From NCBI GenBank assembly GCA_002591745.1, contig PDLQ01000032.1:1-53914 (forward strand): a stretch of 53,914 nucleotides of DNA, written 5' to 3'. Shown one piece after another: positions 33,533 to 42,051 of this stretch. The stretch is from Lewinellaceae bacterium SD302. Lineage in GTDB: Bacteria; Bacteroidota; Bacteroidia; Chitinophagales; Saprospiraceae. Both the position numbers and the translations under genes were made by a program. How positions within the stretch are numbered: the stretch's first letter is position 1; the number at the start of each line of letters is the position of its first letter. The notes below the pieces were generated by a model. That model was not told the origin of the DNA. It saw nothing but the letters and a program-made list of their open reading frames with translations, and made no database searches.

Positions 33533-34225
33533 CTACCCCTGCAAAGCCCCCAAAAATTCATCCTTCCGCCGCCTTGAAATTGGCAACTTTACGCCCGACT
33601 TCAAAATCGCCCAGTACCCGTCATCAACCAGATATTGGGCTACGGAGCCCATCCGTACCAGGTAGGATTGGTGAATACGGATAAAGTCCGGTGCCTCAAG
33701 CTGATCGACGTAGTGAGAAAGGTTTCTGGAAACAAGGTGGTATTCACCAGTAGCGGTATGAAAGGTGCAATAATTGCCGTCTCCTTTCAGATAGTCAATC
33801 TCACGTTGCTGCAAAAGAATAATGCCGTTGCGGGTGTTGAGCTTTATGGCGGGTGGCTGTTTGATCAGAATGCCGCTGGTGGCCCGGCTTACCGCCTCGC
33901 GCAGCTGCTCCGGGTCAATGGGTTTGAGCAGGTAGTGGAGGGCTGAGGTCTGGAAGGCCTCCAGAGCGAACTCGTCGTAGGCGGTAACGAATATAATATT
34001 CGGGCAATGGACTTGAAGTTTACGGGCCAAATCGAGGCCGTTTTCCCTACGTAGTTTGATGTCGACGAAAGCCAGGTCAAAGTGGCGTTTGCTGGCCAGC
34101 GATAGTGCTTGGGTACTATTGGACGCTTCGGCGGTACGGGATACCTCGGGACAAAAGAACTCCAGCATTTTTTGGAGGACGCCGCGGGCGTCACTTTCAT
34201 CATCGACAATTAGGGCTTTATACAT
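33533..34225 (-). CDS. LytTR-family response regulator
   Basis: 230 residues. The receiver domain (ALIVDDESDARGVLQKM, phospho-acceptor Asp near residue 55 in LAFVDIKL, TAYDEFALEAF, LLKPIDPEQL) is followed by a LytTR DNA-binding domain (LLQQREIDYLKGDGNYCTFHT..ISRRRKDEFLGAL). The His kinase gene ends 5 bp upstream, a standard LytS/LytR pair. DNA targets are unknown; the downstream symporter is one candidate. Confidence 0.93.
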   Translation of the reverse strand: MYKALIVDDESDARGVLQKMLEFFCPEVSRTAEASNSTQALSLASKRHFDLAFVDIKLRRENGLDLARKLQVHCPNIIFVTAYDEFALEAFQTSALHYLLKPIDPEQLREAVSRATSGILIKQPPAIKLNTRNGIILLQQREIDYLKGDGNYCTFHTATGEYHLVSRNLSHYVDQLEAPDFIRIHQSYLVRMGSVAQYLVDDGYWAILKSGVKLPISRRRKDEFLGALQG

Positions 34226-34230
34226 GTGAT

Positions 34231-37200
34231 TTACTGATTAATACCAGGGATAATTAGGGTAACGGTGGTGCCATGTGGCCGGCCATCCTCGCCAGTGCTG
34301 GAAATGATACTGATTCTTTCGGGGACCGGATCGGAGCAATTATGGCCCATTTTCTGAAGACGACGTTGGGTGATGCGGGAGCCCATACTGTCTGAAGTAA
34401 TGGAAGCGGCGGGGTCGAAGCCACAGCCATTATCCACGACAGTAGCGACGATCTCTTGGGGACTGCCGCTAAATGTTACGGTTACCAGCCCGCCGGTATC
34501 TACTTCAGCCAGTCCGTGTAGAATAGCATTTTCTACGAATGGCTGTACCAGCATCGGAGGTATCTTTATCGTGGCGGCAGGTAGATCCGGGTTCAACTCA
34601 ATCTGGTAATCAAAGATTTCCTTGAAACGTAATTTTTCCAGGCTGAGGTAAATCTCTAACATATTTACCTCGTCTTTCAGGCTGTGAATACCCTTTACCG
34701 AAGCCCTTAAAGTCTGGCGAATCAGACTGGCAAAGCGGGAGAGGTAGTAGACGGCTTGTTTGGTGTCGTTTTGCAAAATGAAATACTGGATGGAATTCAG
34801 GCTGTTAAAAACGAAGTGAGGATTCATCTGGGCCTGGACGGCGGCGCGCTCCAAATCGTCGATCTGGTCCTGTATTTTCTGCTTCTGGATCCTTTGTTGC
34901 TCGCGCAATTTGAAGATGCCCGCCACGATGACTACGATTGTCAGCACACCTAGTAAATAAAAATACCAGCGATTATACCATTGGTAGGGTATGGAGAGCA
35001 ACAGGATGTTACTCTCACTCCAGATTCGATCCTGGTTCCGGCTCTGTACTTCAAATCGGTAATCACCGGAGGATAGGTTAGGGTATTCCACGGTGCGGCT
35101 ATTGGTATATTCCCATTCGTCGGTGGAGGTCAGGCGGTAGCGGTAGGGTATCTTGCCCAGCATCTGGTAGTTGATGGTATTGAAACTGATTTTAAGGTCA
35201 TGTTGCCCCTGGGAGAAATCCAGACTATCCGGACTAATGACATCGCCGTCTACGGTGAGCGAAGTGATAATTGGCGGATTACTAACCGTATTTAAAGGAA
35301 CCTCTTCAAAATCGATCACGCCCCCACCGCTGGCCAGCCAGATGTCATTGTTGTAACTGTCCACGTCGTGTATTTCATTGCTGGCCAGCCCGTGGTGGGT
35401 GGTGAAGGAGCGGAGTTCTTCAATATCTCCGTTTAGGGCCAATCGAAGTTTGCTCAGGCCTGAAAGAGAATTGATCCAGATATCTCCGTTATCCGCTTGA
35501 TGGATGCCCCGGACGATGTTCGAAACCAGACCGTCTTCTTCACTGATTGTATTTTTCCCTCGTGCGCTGAGGTAAACCAATCCGGCCCCGCGGGTAGCAA
35601 TCAAAGTACCGCCGTTCAGGAGTTGGTCGATGGATGATATACGGGTATTCAGTGCTGGAATTCCGAGGTCGTCGGCCACAAATTGCCCCTCGGGTCCCTG
35701 AACGTACAAGCCTTCAAGGGTTCCCATTAAAAATCGGTTTTGATAATCCTGCCCAAAACATTTTACACTGTGTTGTCGAGTACTGTCATCAAACACTTTG
35801 TGAATACTGCCCATGTTGGCGGCGGCGTCGAAATACCAGGCATTGTTAGAGTCACAGATAAAATAGCGACTGTGAGCATCCTTTTGGTACCTTTTGAGGT
35901 AGGTTACGTAGCCGATCCCGGATTCAGTTATGTCGATCAGTTTATCGAAACTGGTAAAGTGCTGATTTTGATTGTCATATAAACCATTAGTGGTATAAGT
36001 AAGCTGGTTTTCGTGGTCATAGTGTAAATCGTAAGCGGTGGTAACTTTTTGGAAAATCAGCTTGAGTTTTCTCGTCGATCCATCCCGTATAGTATGGTTG
36101 ATGATTTCACGGCTGTCGTAACTAGCCAGGTAATGGTCTCCGTCTAAGAGTTGCAGGGCAACCGGCACGGAGATGTTGTCGCCATTTTGGAAGGCGTAGG
36201 TGTTCAAATTTGGGTTAGGCGAATAAAATACGCCCCGATCCTGTGAACAGACCCAAAGACCGCCCTCCTCATCGTAACCAATGTGATTAACGGAAACACC
36301 CGATAGGGATCGATCGATTTGAATAACCTTACCCGTTGGTTTGTCGACCAAATAAACGTGTAGCAAGCCTAATCCTCTTCCCAGTGCGACCCAAAAACCT
36401 TTTTCCGGATGGGGGATGGCGTAGTTGCTCAGCGAATGTCCGTGTTGATAAGTAGTTATTTCATTGGAAGCAGAGTGGTAATAGATCTGACCGTCGATGA
36501 TGTTCAGGACTTCTCCCGTCAAATCATCCACGGGGCGATAGGCTAAATAATTTGGACTGTAAAAGGGCTGGTCATCAATGTTTTTAAATCGGATCTGATC
36601 GTTGGGTAGGACATTGGTTGATATTGAACCATCGTTTTTTAAAATGCTGATGTCCATGTTCTCGCCCCGTAGCGCCGGGCTGTAATTGTTGAAGTTGTGG
36701 ACATAGCCTTGCCTGCCAAATTGTTGTCCGGGCAAATTACGATAGTAAATCAGCGAACCAGGGTTTGGACTTTTATCAAGATTGGTGATCTCGCCATTTT
36801 GATTAATCGAATAAATTCTGGTCCTCATCGTCGTAATCACCAACGTACCGTCCGCGGTTACGTCAATAAGATTCAGGTATTTTACCCGGTGCTTGATCTC
36901 TACTAAAGATTCATTGTGCGCGAATGGAATAAAGCGACCGTTTTCCAGATAAAATACCCGGCCGGAAAAGGTGAGAAACCACAGCCTGCCATGGCTGTCT
37001 TCCACCACGTTAAAAACGACAACGTCGGTTAACCCTTCGGCAAGTCCATAAGTTTTAAACTCGTAGCCATCGAATCGGGCCACGCCGTTATCGGTACCGA
37101 ACCATAGGTAACCGTCTCGGTCCTGGGTGACGCAATAAGTTTCCGAACTCGGCAACCCATTCGCGGTGGAGTAGTGATGGAAAAATGGCTGGGTAAGTTG

Positions 37201-37281
37201 CGCGCGGAGTTCGTTCGTCGCCAACAACGAAAAAAAGGCGATGGCCAACTGGAACAGTAAAACTTTTCTGGTAAAGCACAC
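34231..37281 (-). CDS. Beta-propeller sensor histidine kinase (LytS type)
   Basis: 1016 residues. A signal/anchor segment (VLLFQLAIAFFSLLATNELRAQ) is followed by two-component-propeller repeats forming a periplasmic sensor (DRDGYLWFGTDNGVARFDG, DSHGRLWFLTFSGRVFYL, NGDIWINSLSGLSKL). Next come a Y_Y_Y immunoglobulin-like domain (YRLTSTDEWEYTNSRTVEYPNL), one membrane helix (WYFYLLGVLTIVVIVAGIF, about 770-790), a His_kinase domain with AQMNPHFVFNSLNSIQYFI, and a GHKL ATPase domain (FVENAILHGL, VVDNGCGFDP). The start is GTG 37281. In Bacteroidota such sensors often watch for glycans, but the ligand here is unknown. Confidence 0.93.
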   Translation of the reverse strand: MCFTRKVLLFQLAIAFFSLLATNELRAQLTQPFFHHYSTANGLPSSETYCVTQDRDGYLWFGTDNGVARFDGYEFKTYGLAEGLTDVVVFNVVEDSHGRLWFLTFSGRVFYLENGRFIPFAHNESLVEIKHRVKYLNLIDVTADGTLVITTMRTRIYSINQNGEITNLDKSPNPGSLIYYRNLPGQQFGRQGYVHNFNNYSPALRGENMDISILKNDGSISTNVLPNDQIRFKNIDDQPFYSPNYLAYRPVDDLTGEVLNIIDGQIYYHSASNEITTYQHGHSLSNYAIPHPEKGFWVALGRGLGLLHVYLVDKPTGKVIQIDRSLSGVSVNHIGYDEEGGLWVCSQDRGVFYSPNPNLNTYAFQNGDNISVPVALQLLDGDHYLASYDSREIINHTIRDGSTRKLKLIFQKVTTAYDLHYDHENQLTYTTNGLYDNQNQHFTSFDKLIDITESGIGYVTYLKRYQKDAHSRYFICDSNNAWYFDAAANMGSIHKVFDDSTRQHSVKCFGQDYQNRFLMGTLEGLYVQGPEGQFVADDLGIPALNTRISSIDQLLNGGTLIATRGAGLVYLSARGKNTISEEDGLVSNIVRGIHQADNGDIWINSLSGLSKLRLALNGDIEELRSFTTHHGLASNEIHDVDSYNNDIWLASGGGVIDFEEVPLNTVSNPPIITSLTVDGDVISPDSLDFSQGQHDLKISFNTINYQMLGKIPYRYRLTSTDEWEYTNSRTVEYPNLSSGDYRFEVQSRNQDRIWSESNILLLSIPYQWYNRWYFYLLGVLTIVVIVAGIFKLREQQRIQKQKIQDQIDDLERAAVQAQMNPHFVFNSLNSIQYFILQNDTKQAVYYLSRFASLIRQTLRASVKGIHSLKDEVNMLEIYLSLEKLRFKEIFDYQIELNPDLPAATIKIPPMLVQPFVENAILHGLAEVDTGGLVTVTFSGSPQEIVATVVDNGCGFDPAASITSDSMGSRITQRRLQKMGHNCSDPVPERISIISSTGEDGRPHGTTVTLIIPGINQ

Positions 37282-37496
37282 AAGTTATCGGTATAAAATA
37301 CCCCACAATGTAAACACATCGCGGGGCAAAAGAATTCATCCATTGAATACTAACATAATAATTTAAAAAGAGAGCTTTTGTAGGAAGTAACCTTTGCTAA
37401 TAGTCCTTCAAAATAGGAGCAGCAGTTGGAAATAACGTACTGCAGTTAGCCGCTATTTAAAATCTGGTAGCCTTGAGTTAATATTCGGTAGGTTTG

Positions 37497-37514
37497 GACT
37501 TCAAAGTAGCAAGG
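37497..37514 (-). repeat. GCTACTTTG repeat, copy 11 (intergenic)
   Basis: The plus strand reads GACTTCAAAGTAGCAAGG (core 37502-37510). It reads toward the histidine kinase start, 221 bp away, and sits 6 bp before an ATGATG on the other strand. Confidence 0.85.
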
Positions 37515-37577
37515 TTCATATGATGAATAAGAAATTCAACTCTGGGAAAGGAATCAGCATATCCGGTTGGAATCCAG

Positions 37578-37648
37578 GGTCGAGGACCTCCGGTCCGAGG
37601 TACTCGTTAGAGGGGCCGAGGCGATACTCGGACCGGAGGTCCTCGACC
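37578..37648. repeat. Long-hairpin element, copy 2
   Basis: Arms of 22 nt (37578-37599, 37627-37648) are perfect reverse complements (GGTCGAGGACCTCC and the inverse). The 27-nt loop begins GTACTCGTTAGAG like copy 1. It lies in an open frame upstream of, and in frame with, the serine hydrolase gene. Confidence 0.9.
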
Positions 37649-37684
37649 CCGGGCTTCGACCTAGCTTTTATAAAGAACTTTAAA

Positions 37685-38908
37685 GTGAGGTCCGTCGCCG
37701 TGCTGCTTTCACTTTTGCTATTTGCTAACCTTGCTACGTTGCCAGCCCAGAAAAACCCGCTGGACAGCATCATCGCCGCCCACCCCGAATGGGGCGAGTG
37801 GACCCAAAACCCGGAGAAGTATCAGGTGCAGGTACGACTGACCGAGTTCGTCACCGAAGGCCGCCATGGCTTGTTCACCTACTATGATTACGATTGGGGA
37901 TGTGCCCCCGGCGAGTATTTCTATCCGGCCAGTACGGTGAAACTTCCGGTGGCTGCCCTGGCCCTGGAATGGCTGAACGACCAGGGAATTGAAAACCTGG
38001 ACGCAGATAGTTTTTTTACAACTGGCAAGGGCAGAAAGCCCCAGAGCGAACGAACAACAACTGCGGATACCGAGCACGGCTTCCCCACCATCGCCAACGA
38101 CATCCGCAAGATATTCCTGGTCAGCGACAATGATGCTTACAACCGCCTTTTTGAATTGCTGGGGCAGGAACGAATTACACGACGGTTGCGGGAAATGGGC
38201 TTGAAGGAGAGCCGGATTCTCCATCGGGTTGGGGTCAGTGGGTTTGGCCCGGAAGATAATCAGTACTGTAATCCGGTGCATTTCCACTATCCGGATAAAA
38301 CACTTTACCAGCGGGCGGAACGCCATTCCGTCTGGCGGGAAGAAGTAATTCCCTGGGCAGACCGCCTGCGCCTGAACGGAGAGCAAAGGGGTGTCGGCTA
38401 CACTCTGGGCGATAAACTAATTATGCAACCCTTCGACTTCAGCCAGAAGAACTACTTGTCTTTAGAGAACCTCCACCGACTAATGTTCATGCTGGTGGAG
38501 CCGGGCTTTTTCAGTCACGAAAGGAACTTCCGCCTAAATGACGACGGCTTCGATTTACTACGCGCTGCTATGAGCACATTGCCCCGCCAGAGCAACTACC
38601 CGGCTTACGTGGATAAGCCGGACAACTACGTCAAGTTCTGGCTCTTTGGCGACCGGTCGAAAGATTACCGTATTCCGGACCATATCACTTCTTACAACAA
38701 GGTCGGCCTGGCCTACGGATACCTGACGGACGTGGCCTTCATCAAGGATGCGAAAAGCGGGAAACAATACCTGATTTCGGGCACTATTCACGTCAACGAA
38801 AACCAGATTTACAATGATGGGGTATACGAATACGAAAAGATCGGCTTTCCTTTCTTTGGCAAACTGGGGCGGGCGGTACACGAATACATTACCGGAGAGA
38901 AACTATGA
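37685..38908 (+). CDS. Secreted serine hydrolase, class A beta-lactamase-like
   Basis: 407 residues from GTG 37685, giving a neat signal peptide MRSVAVLLSLLLFANLATLPAQ. The frame is open back to ATG 37520, but that start would place 55 residues, including the translated hairpin element, before the hydrophobic core. The codon before KNFKVRSV is ATA, possibly a lost ATG. Motifs: PASTVKLP (SxxK nucleophile), VSDNDAYN (SxN) and a C-terminal region with KVGLAYGYLTDVAFI. These fit the beta-lactamase2/penicillin-recognition family. A true resistance role is not implied; the length exceeds class A enzymes. It overlaps msrA by ATGA. Confidence 0.8.
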   Translation: MRSVAVLLSLLLFANLATLPAQKNPLDSIIAAHPEWGEWTQNPEKYQVQVRLTEFVTEGRHGLFTYYDYDWGCAPGEYFYPASTVKLPVAALALEWLNDQGIENLDADSFFTTGKGRKPQSERTTTADTEHGFPTIANDIRKIFLVSDNDAYNRLFELLGQERITRRLREMGLKESRILHRVGVSGFGPEDNQYCNPVHFHYPDKTLYQRAERHSVWREEVIPWADRLRLNGEQRGVGYTLGDKLIMQPFDFSQKNYLSLENLHRLMFMLVEPGFFSHERNFRLNDDGFDLLRAAMSTLPRQSNYPAYVDKPDNYVKFWLFGDRSKDYRIPDHITSYNKVGLAYGYLTDVAFIKDAKSGKQYLISGTIHVNENQIYNDGVYEYEKIGFPFFGKLGRAVHEYITGEKL

Positions 38909-39426
38909 GTCTGACGAAATTGGCATTCGGCGGAGGTTGTCATTGGTGCACTGAAGCTGTTTTCGATCACCTGACCGGAGTTGAGCGGGTGGAGCAGGGG
39001 TGGATCAGTTCCCTAGGGCCCGACGCGGCTTTCTCCGAAGCCGTAATCGTCCACTTCAACGCCGAGGAGATCGGTATTGCCGCCTTGGTCGGCGTTCATT
39101 TGCATACGCATTCGGCCACGAACGCCCACCAGTTGCGGGGGCGTTACCGGTCAGCCGTCTATACGTTTTCGGAAACTCAGATCGAGGTTTGCCGAAGAGC
39201 ACTGAAGGTGTGGCAGCAGGACTTCGACCGTCCTCTGCTGACCAGGGTGTTGCCCTTCGTAGCTTTCCGGGAATCCCTGCCGGAACACCTCGATTATTAC
39301 CGCAATGATCCGGAGCGTCCCTTTTGCCGGCGTTACATCCGTCCAAAACTGAAGTTGGTAGAAGAAAGGTTTGCGGACTTGCTCAAAAGCGGGAAGGGTA
39401 ATAATTTGGCGGTGCATCACATGTAA
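38905..39426 (+). CDS. Divergent MsrA-like peptide-methionine sulfoxide reductase
   Basis: 173 residues. LAFGGGCHWCTEAVFDHLTGV matches the MsrA active-site segment GGCFWCxE with Cys12 as the likely nucleophile and His replacing Phe. The usual GYxGG is GWISSLG, and the usual HDPTQxNRQGxDxGxQYRS is reduced to LHTHSATNAHQLRGRYRSAVY. So activity on methionine sulfoxide is probable but not certain. The start overlaps the upstream stop (ATGA). The last residues LAVHHM and the TAA stop lie in the inverted repeat of a MITE; without it the gene would end NNLVP with TAA overlapping the araC-type start. Confidence 0.8.
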   Translation: MSLTKLAFGGGCHWCTEAVFDHLTGVERVEQGWISSLGPDAAFSEAVIVHFNAEEIGIAALVGVHLHTHSATNAHQLRGRYRSAVYTFSETQIEVCRRALKVWQQDFDRPLLTRVLPFVAFRESLPEHLDYYRNDPERPFCRRYIRPKLKLVEERFADLLKSGKGNNLAVHHM

Positions 39427-39549
39427 GGATAAAGTAGATTGGCATCAAATTGATCGTATATGACGAATGACCTGTAGTTACTGATGTTTCAGTACTTTTA
39501 GATGGAGAATACCGAAAATAGTCTATCCTTACATGTGATGCACCGCCAA
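39406..39549. mobile_element. 144-bp MITE with perfect 26-bp terminal inverted repeats
   Basis: The left end 39406-39431 (TTGGCGGTGCATCACATGTA and on) and right end 39524-39549 are perfect 26-bp inverted repeats. TAAT directly precedes (39402-39405) and follows (39550-39553) as a target-site duplication. The 92-bp interior is AT-rich and non-coding. Removing the element and one TAAT joins the frames as ggt-aat-aat-tta-gtc-ccg-taa-tg. Confidence 0.92.
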
Positions 39550-39564
39550 TAATTTAGTCCCGTA

Positions 39565-40614
39565 ATGTCGCAACAGCTCCTATTCTTTTTTAGTGCCCTC
39601 GGGGCTTTCAACGGTTTGTTGTTTGCGCTTTATTTCCTGTTTTCGGCCCGCACCAATACGTTGAGCTGGCGATTATTCGGCGGCTTTTTACTGATGTTAT
39701 CGATTAGGGTGGGGAAGTCCGTTTTCTTTTATTTCTATCGCGATCTGGCCAGAGAATATTTACAATTGGGGTTAACGGCTTGTTTGTTTATCGGTCCGTT
39801 TCTGTTCTTTTTCGTGCGCTCGCTGGAAGCAGATTTGCCGCGGGGACAATTGCGTCGACAGATCGGCCTGCATTTTACAATTCTTCTACTGGTCGCCCTG
39901 GTTGGTGGTATGCTTTACTCTTACCGGGCTGAGCCGCAGTTGTGGCAATGGCCAATCATCCCGGGCATCTATTTTATCTGGGCGGCTTACAGCCTGGCGG
40001 CGGCTTATACCGGCCGGCGGTTCTTTTCCAGGGTAGTGAGGAACTACCGTAATAGCTCGGCCCACGACCGATTGGTGGTCTTTTCCATTGTAGGCGCGTT
40101 GATCCTGGTAACGCTTTACCATACGGCCAGTTTTACGAATTACATTACGGGAGCGCTGGCATTTACTTTGTTGCTCTACTGTACCTGGGCGGCTTACCTG
40201 GTTTCCACCAAGGGTGTTGGTGGGGAGATAGAAGAAGTGCCTCCAGCGAGTAAGCCAGACCTGCTTGCTCCCTCCACTGCTACTTTGTTAGTCCAAAGAC
40301 TGGAAGATCATATGAAAGAAGATCGGCCCTATCTGAATCCCAACCTCAAACTGGCCGAGTTGGCGGCTGCGCTGCGCTGTACGCCCCATCAGTTGTCAAC
40401 ACTCTTTAACGCTCACCTCCAAACCGGTTTCCACGAATACATAGCTGCTCGACGCATCTCAGTTGCCGAGCAACTACTGCGTGAGGAAGACCACCTGACG
40501 ATGGAAGCCATCTCTCAAAGCAGTGGGTTCAACTCACGTTCTACCTTTTACGCTGCGTTTCGACGGATCCACGGGACGACGCCGGCGAAGTGGAGAACGG
40601 ACGCTGCGCTTTAG
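39565..40614 (+). CDS. AraC-family regulator with N-terminal membrane domain
   Basis: 349 residues. Seven membrane helices are predicted by eye in residues 1-215 (QLLFFFSALGAFNGLLFALYFLF and on). A short linker and a C-terminal AraC DNA-binding domain with two helix-turn-helices follow (LKLAELAAALRCTPHQLSTLFN and LTMEAISQSSGFNSRSTFYAAFRRIHGTTPAKWR). This layout is common in Bacteroidota and suggests membrane-sensed transcription control. It probably once overlapped msrA as TAATG before the MITE inserted. The linker carries 9-mer copy 12 (encoding TATLLVQ). Confidence 0.9.
   Translation: MSQQLLFFFSALGAFNGLLFALYFLFSARTNTLSWRLFGGFLLMLSIRVGKSVFFYFYRDLAREYLQLGLTACLFIGPFLFFFVRSLEADLPRGQLRRQIGLHFTILLLVALVGGMLYSYRAEPQLWQWPIIPGIYFIWAAYSLAAAYTGRRFFSRVVRNYRNSSAHDRLVVFSIVGALILVTLYHTASFTNYITGALAFTLLLYCTWAAYLVSTKGVGGEIEEVPPASKPDLLAPSTATLLVQRLEDHMKEDRPYLNPNLKLAELAAALRCTPHQLSTLFNAHLQTGFHEYIAARRISVAEQLLREEDHLTMEAISQSSGFNSRSTFYAAFRRIHGTTPAKWRTDAAL
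40279..40287 (+). repeat. GCTACTTTG repeat, copy 12 (coding)
   Basis: Core followed by TTAGTCCAAAG, almost the same as copy 1 (CTAGTCCAAAA). It encodes ATLLVQ between the membrane and DNA-binding parts of the AraC-type regulator. Confidence 0.8.
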
Positions 40615-40696
40615 GGCAGTTCTAACTTGGTCAGGTGCATTGGTCTGAGACGGAGATGCTCCAAAAGCGCTCGCGCTGTTCAAAAGCGCAGCGTCC
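40599..40696. repeat. CCAAAAG-word hairpin after the AraC-type gene
   Basis: GGACGCTGCGCTTT at the gene's 3' end inverts AAAGCGCAGCGTCC (40683-40696). In between are CTCCAAAAGCGCTCGCGCTG and TTCAAAAG. Same word family as the array at 29521-29700. It may double as a terminator. Confidence 0.6.
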
Positions 40697-40845
40697 TATA
40701 GCCCATGTCATTCTAGGGTGTAATTGTCTGATAATCAAGAACCCGCCGTTCGTCCCGGCCAATCCGAACAACTATCCGGACCATTCCCGCATCCGGAGTT
40801 TAAAGTGGCGCTATTCTTGTGGAGAATCAAAACCAATCTCCCAGC

Positions 40846-41970
40846 ATGCGTTATTTATCTATTCTGTTGTTCTTCACTTTAATTACCCTTCACGCCCAAT
40901 CCGACCACGAGCAGGTGACAGCCGTCGTGAACGATTATCTGGAGGGCACCTCTTACAACCGGCCCGAGTTGCTGGAACGAGCTTTTCACCCCGAGATCAG
41001 CATGTACTTCAGCAAAGACGATGCCCTGTGGATGCCCAGCCGCGAGCAGTACATCGGTTTTTTCAGCAAAGCGGAGCCGGGTACTTTCAGCGGCCGCAAG
41101 GGAAACATCCGGCTGGTTGAAGTGGCCGGCGACGTAGCGATAGCGAAGGCCGAGGTCCTGTTTACACGCAACGGCCGCCTATTCATCGACTATTTCCTGC
41201 TCAAGCGCCACGATGACGAATGGAGGATCATGTCGAAAACTGCTTCCAATGGCCCCTCTAATCAGCACGGTGACCGTATTCTGATCGTCACTTCCAACGC
41301 CGACCGCTACGGAGACACCGATTTGCCTAACGCCAATCATTTCGGCGAAATCGTACACGCCTACGATGTATTTGTAAAAGCTGGTTACACGGTGGATGTC
41401 GCCAGTCCGGACGGTGGAGTGGTGCCGGTCTCTTACTTCAATACCCGCGATTCTGTAGAAAATGCCTATATCTCCGATCCTGAACTGTGGTACCGCTTAC
41501 AAAATACGCAGAACGTAGCCGACTTGTCGGGCCAGGACTATACCGGCATCTATTTCCCCGGCGGTGGTGCCGCTATGTTCGGCGTGGCCGATAATCCGGA
41601 TGTACAACGCCTCACCCGCGAGATCTACGAAAAAGACGGGATGGTGGGCGCCGTTTGCCACGGTACGGCGGGCATCACTTCCACGAGATTAAGCAACGGC
41701 GAAGCATTGGTAGCGAATGCGGAGATCACCGGCTTCCCCGAAGCGCTGGAGCGCAAGGACAAGCCCTATTATGAAACTTTCCCTTTCAGTATCGAAGGGC
41801 GGATTCTCGCGGCCGGCGGAAAATTCCAGGCTGCCGAAAAGCTGAATGCCGGTTTCATGATAGCCGACGGTCGTATCGTAACGGGTATGGACCATAGTAC
41901 GACGGCCAAGGTAGCCGGGGTGATGGTGAAGATGTTGGATAAAGCCAGGGAAGTGGCCAACCGACGCTAG
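40846..41970 (+). CDS. Exported NTF2-like / DJ-1-PfpI fusion protein
   Basis: 374 residues. The signal peptide MRYLSILLFFTLITLHAQ sets the start at 40846. Residues about 20-140 form an NTF2/SnoaL-like (lumazine-binding-like) domain (VTAVVNDYLEGTSYNRPELLERAFHP..LLKRHDDEWRIMSK). Residues about 148-374 are a DJ-1/PfpI/Hsp31-like domain with GIYFPGGGAAMF and the nucleophile elbow GAVCHGTAG (Cys). DJ-1 relatives act as chaperones, deglycases or glyoxalases; which applies here is unknown. The signal peptide means it acts outside the cytoplasm, unusual for Hsp31 types. Confidence 0.88.
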   Translation: MRYLSILLFFTLITLHAQSDHEQVTAVVNDYLEGTSYNRPELLERAFHPEISMYFSKDDALWMPSREQYIGFFSKAEPGTFSGRKGNIRLVEVAGDVAIAKAEVLFTRNGRLFIDYFLLKRHDDEWRIMSKTASNGPSNQHGDRILIVTSNADRYGDTDLPNANHFGEIVHAYDVFVKAGYTVDVASPDGGVVPVSYFNTRDSVENAYISDPELWYRLQNTQNVADLSGQDYTGIYFPGGGAAMFGVADNPDVQRLTREIYEKDGMVGAVCHGTAGITSTRLSNGEALVANAEITGFPEALERKDKPYYETFPFSIEGRILAAGGKFQAAEKLNAGFMIADGRIVTGMDHSTTAKVAGVMVKMLDKAREVANRR

Positions 41971-42039
41971 TGGATTAGAGTGGAACGCGGCCCTTGTTCC
42001 CGGTCGTGTGGACTTCGCCTTTATTCCGGCCTCAGCCCT

Positions 42040-42047
42040 TACCTTCG
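42040..42047 (+). promoter_or_regulatory. -7 box TACCTTCG, leaderless spacing
   Basis: TACCTTCG lies 4 nt before the ATG at 42052, the same box as at 51903. Confidence 0.5.
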
Positions 42048-42051
42048 CTCC

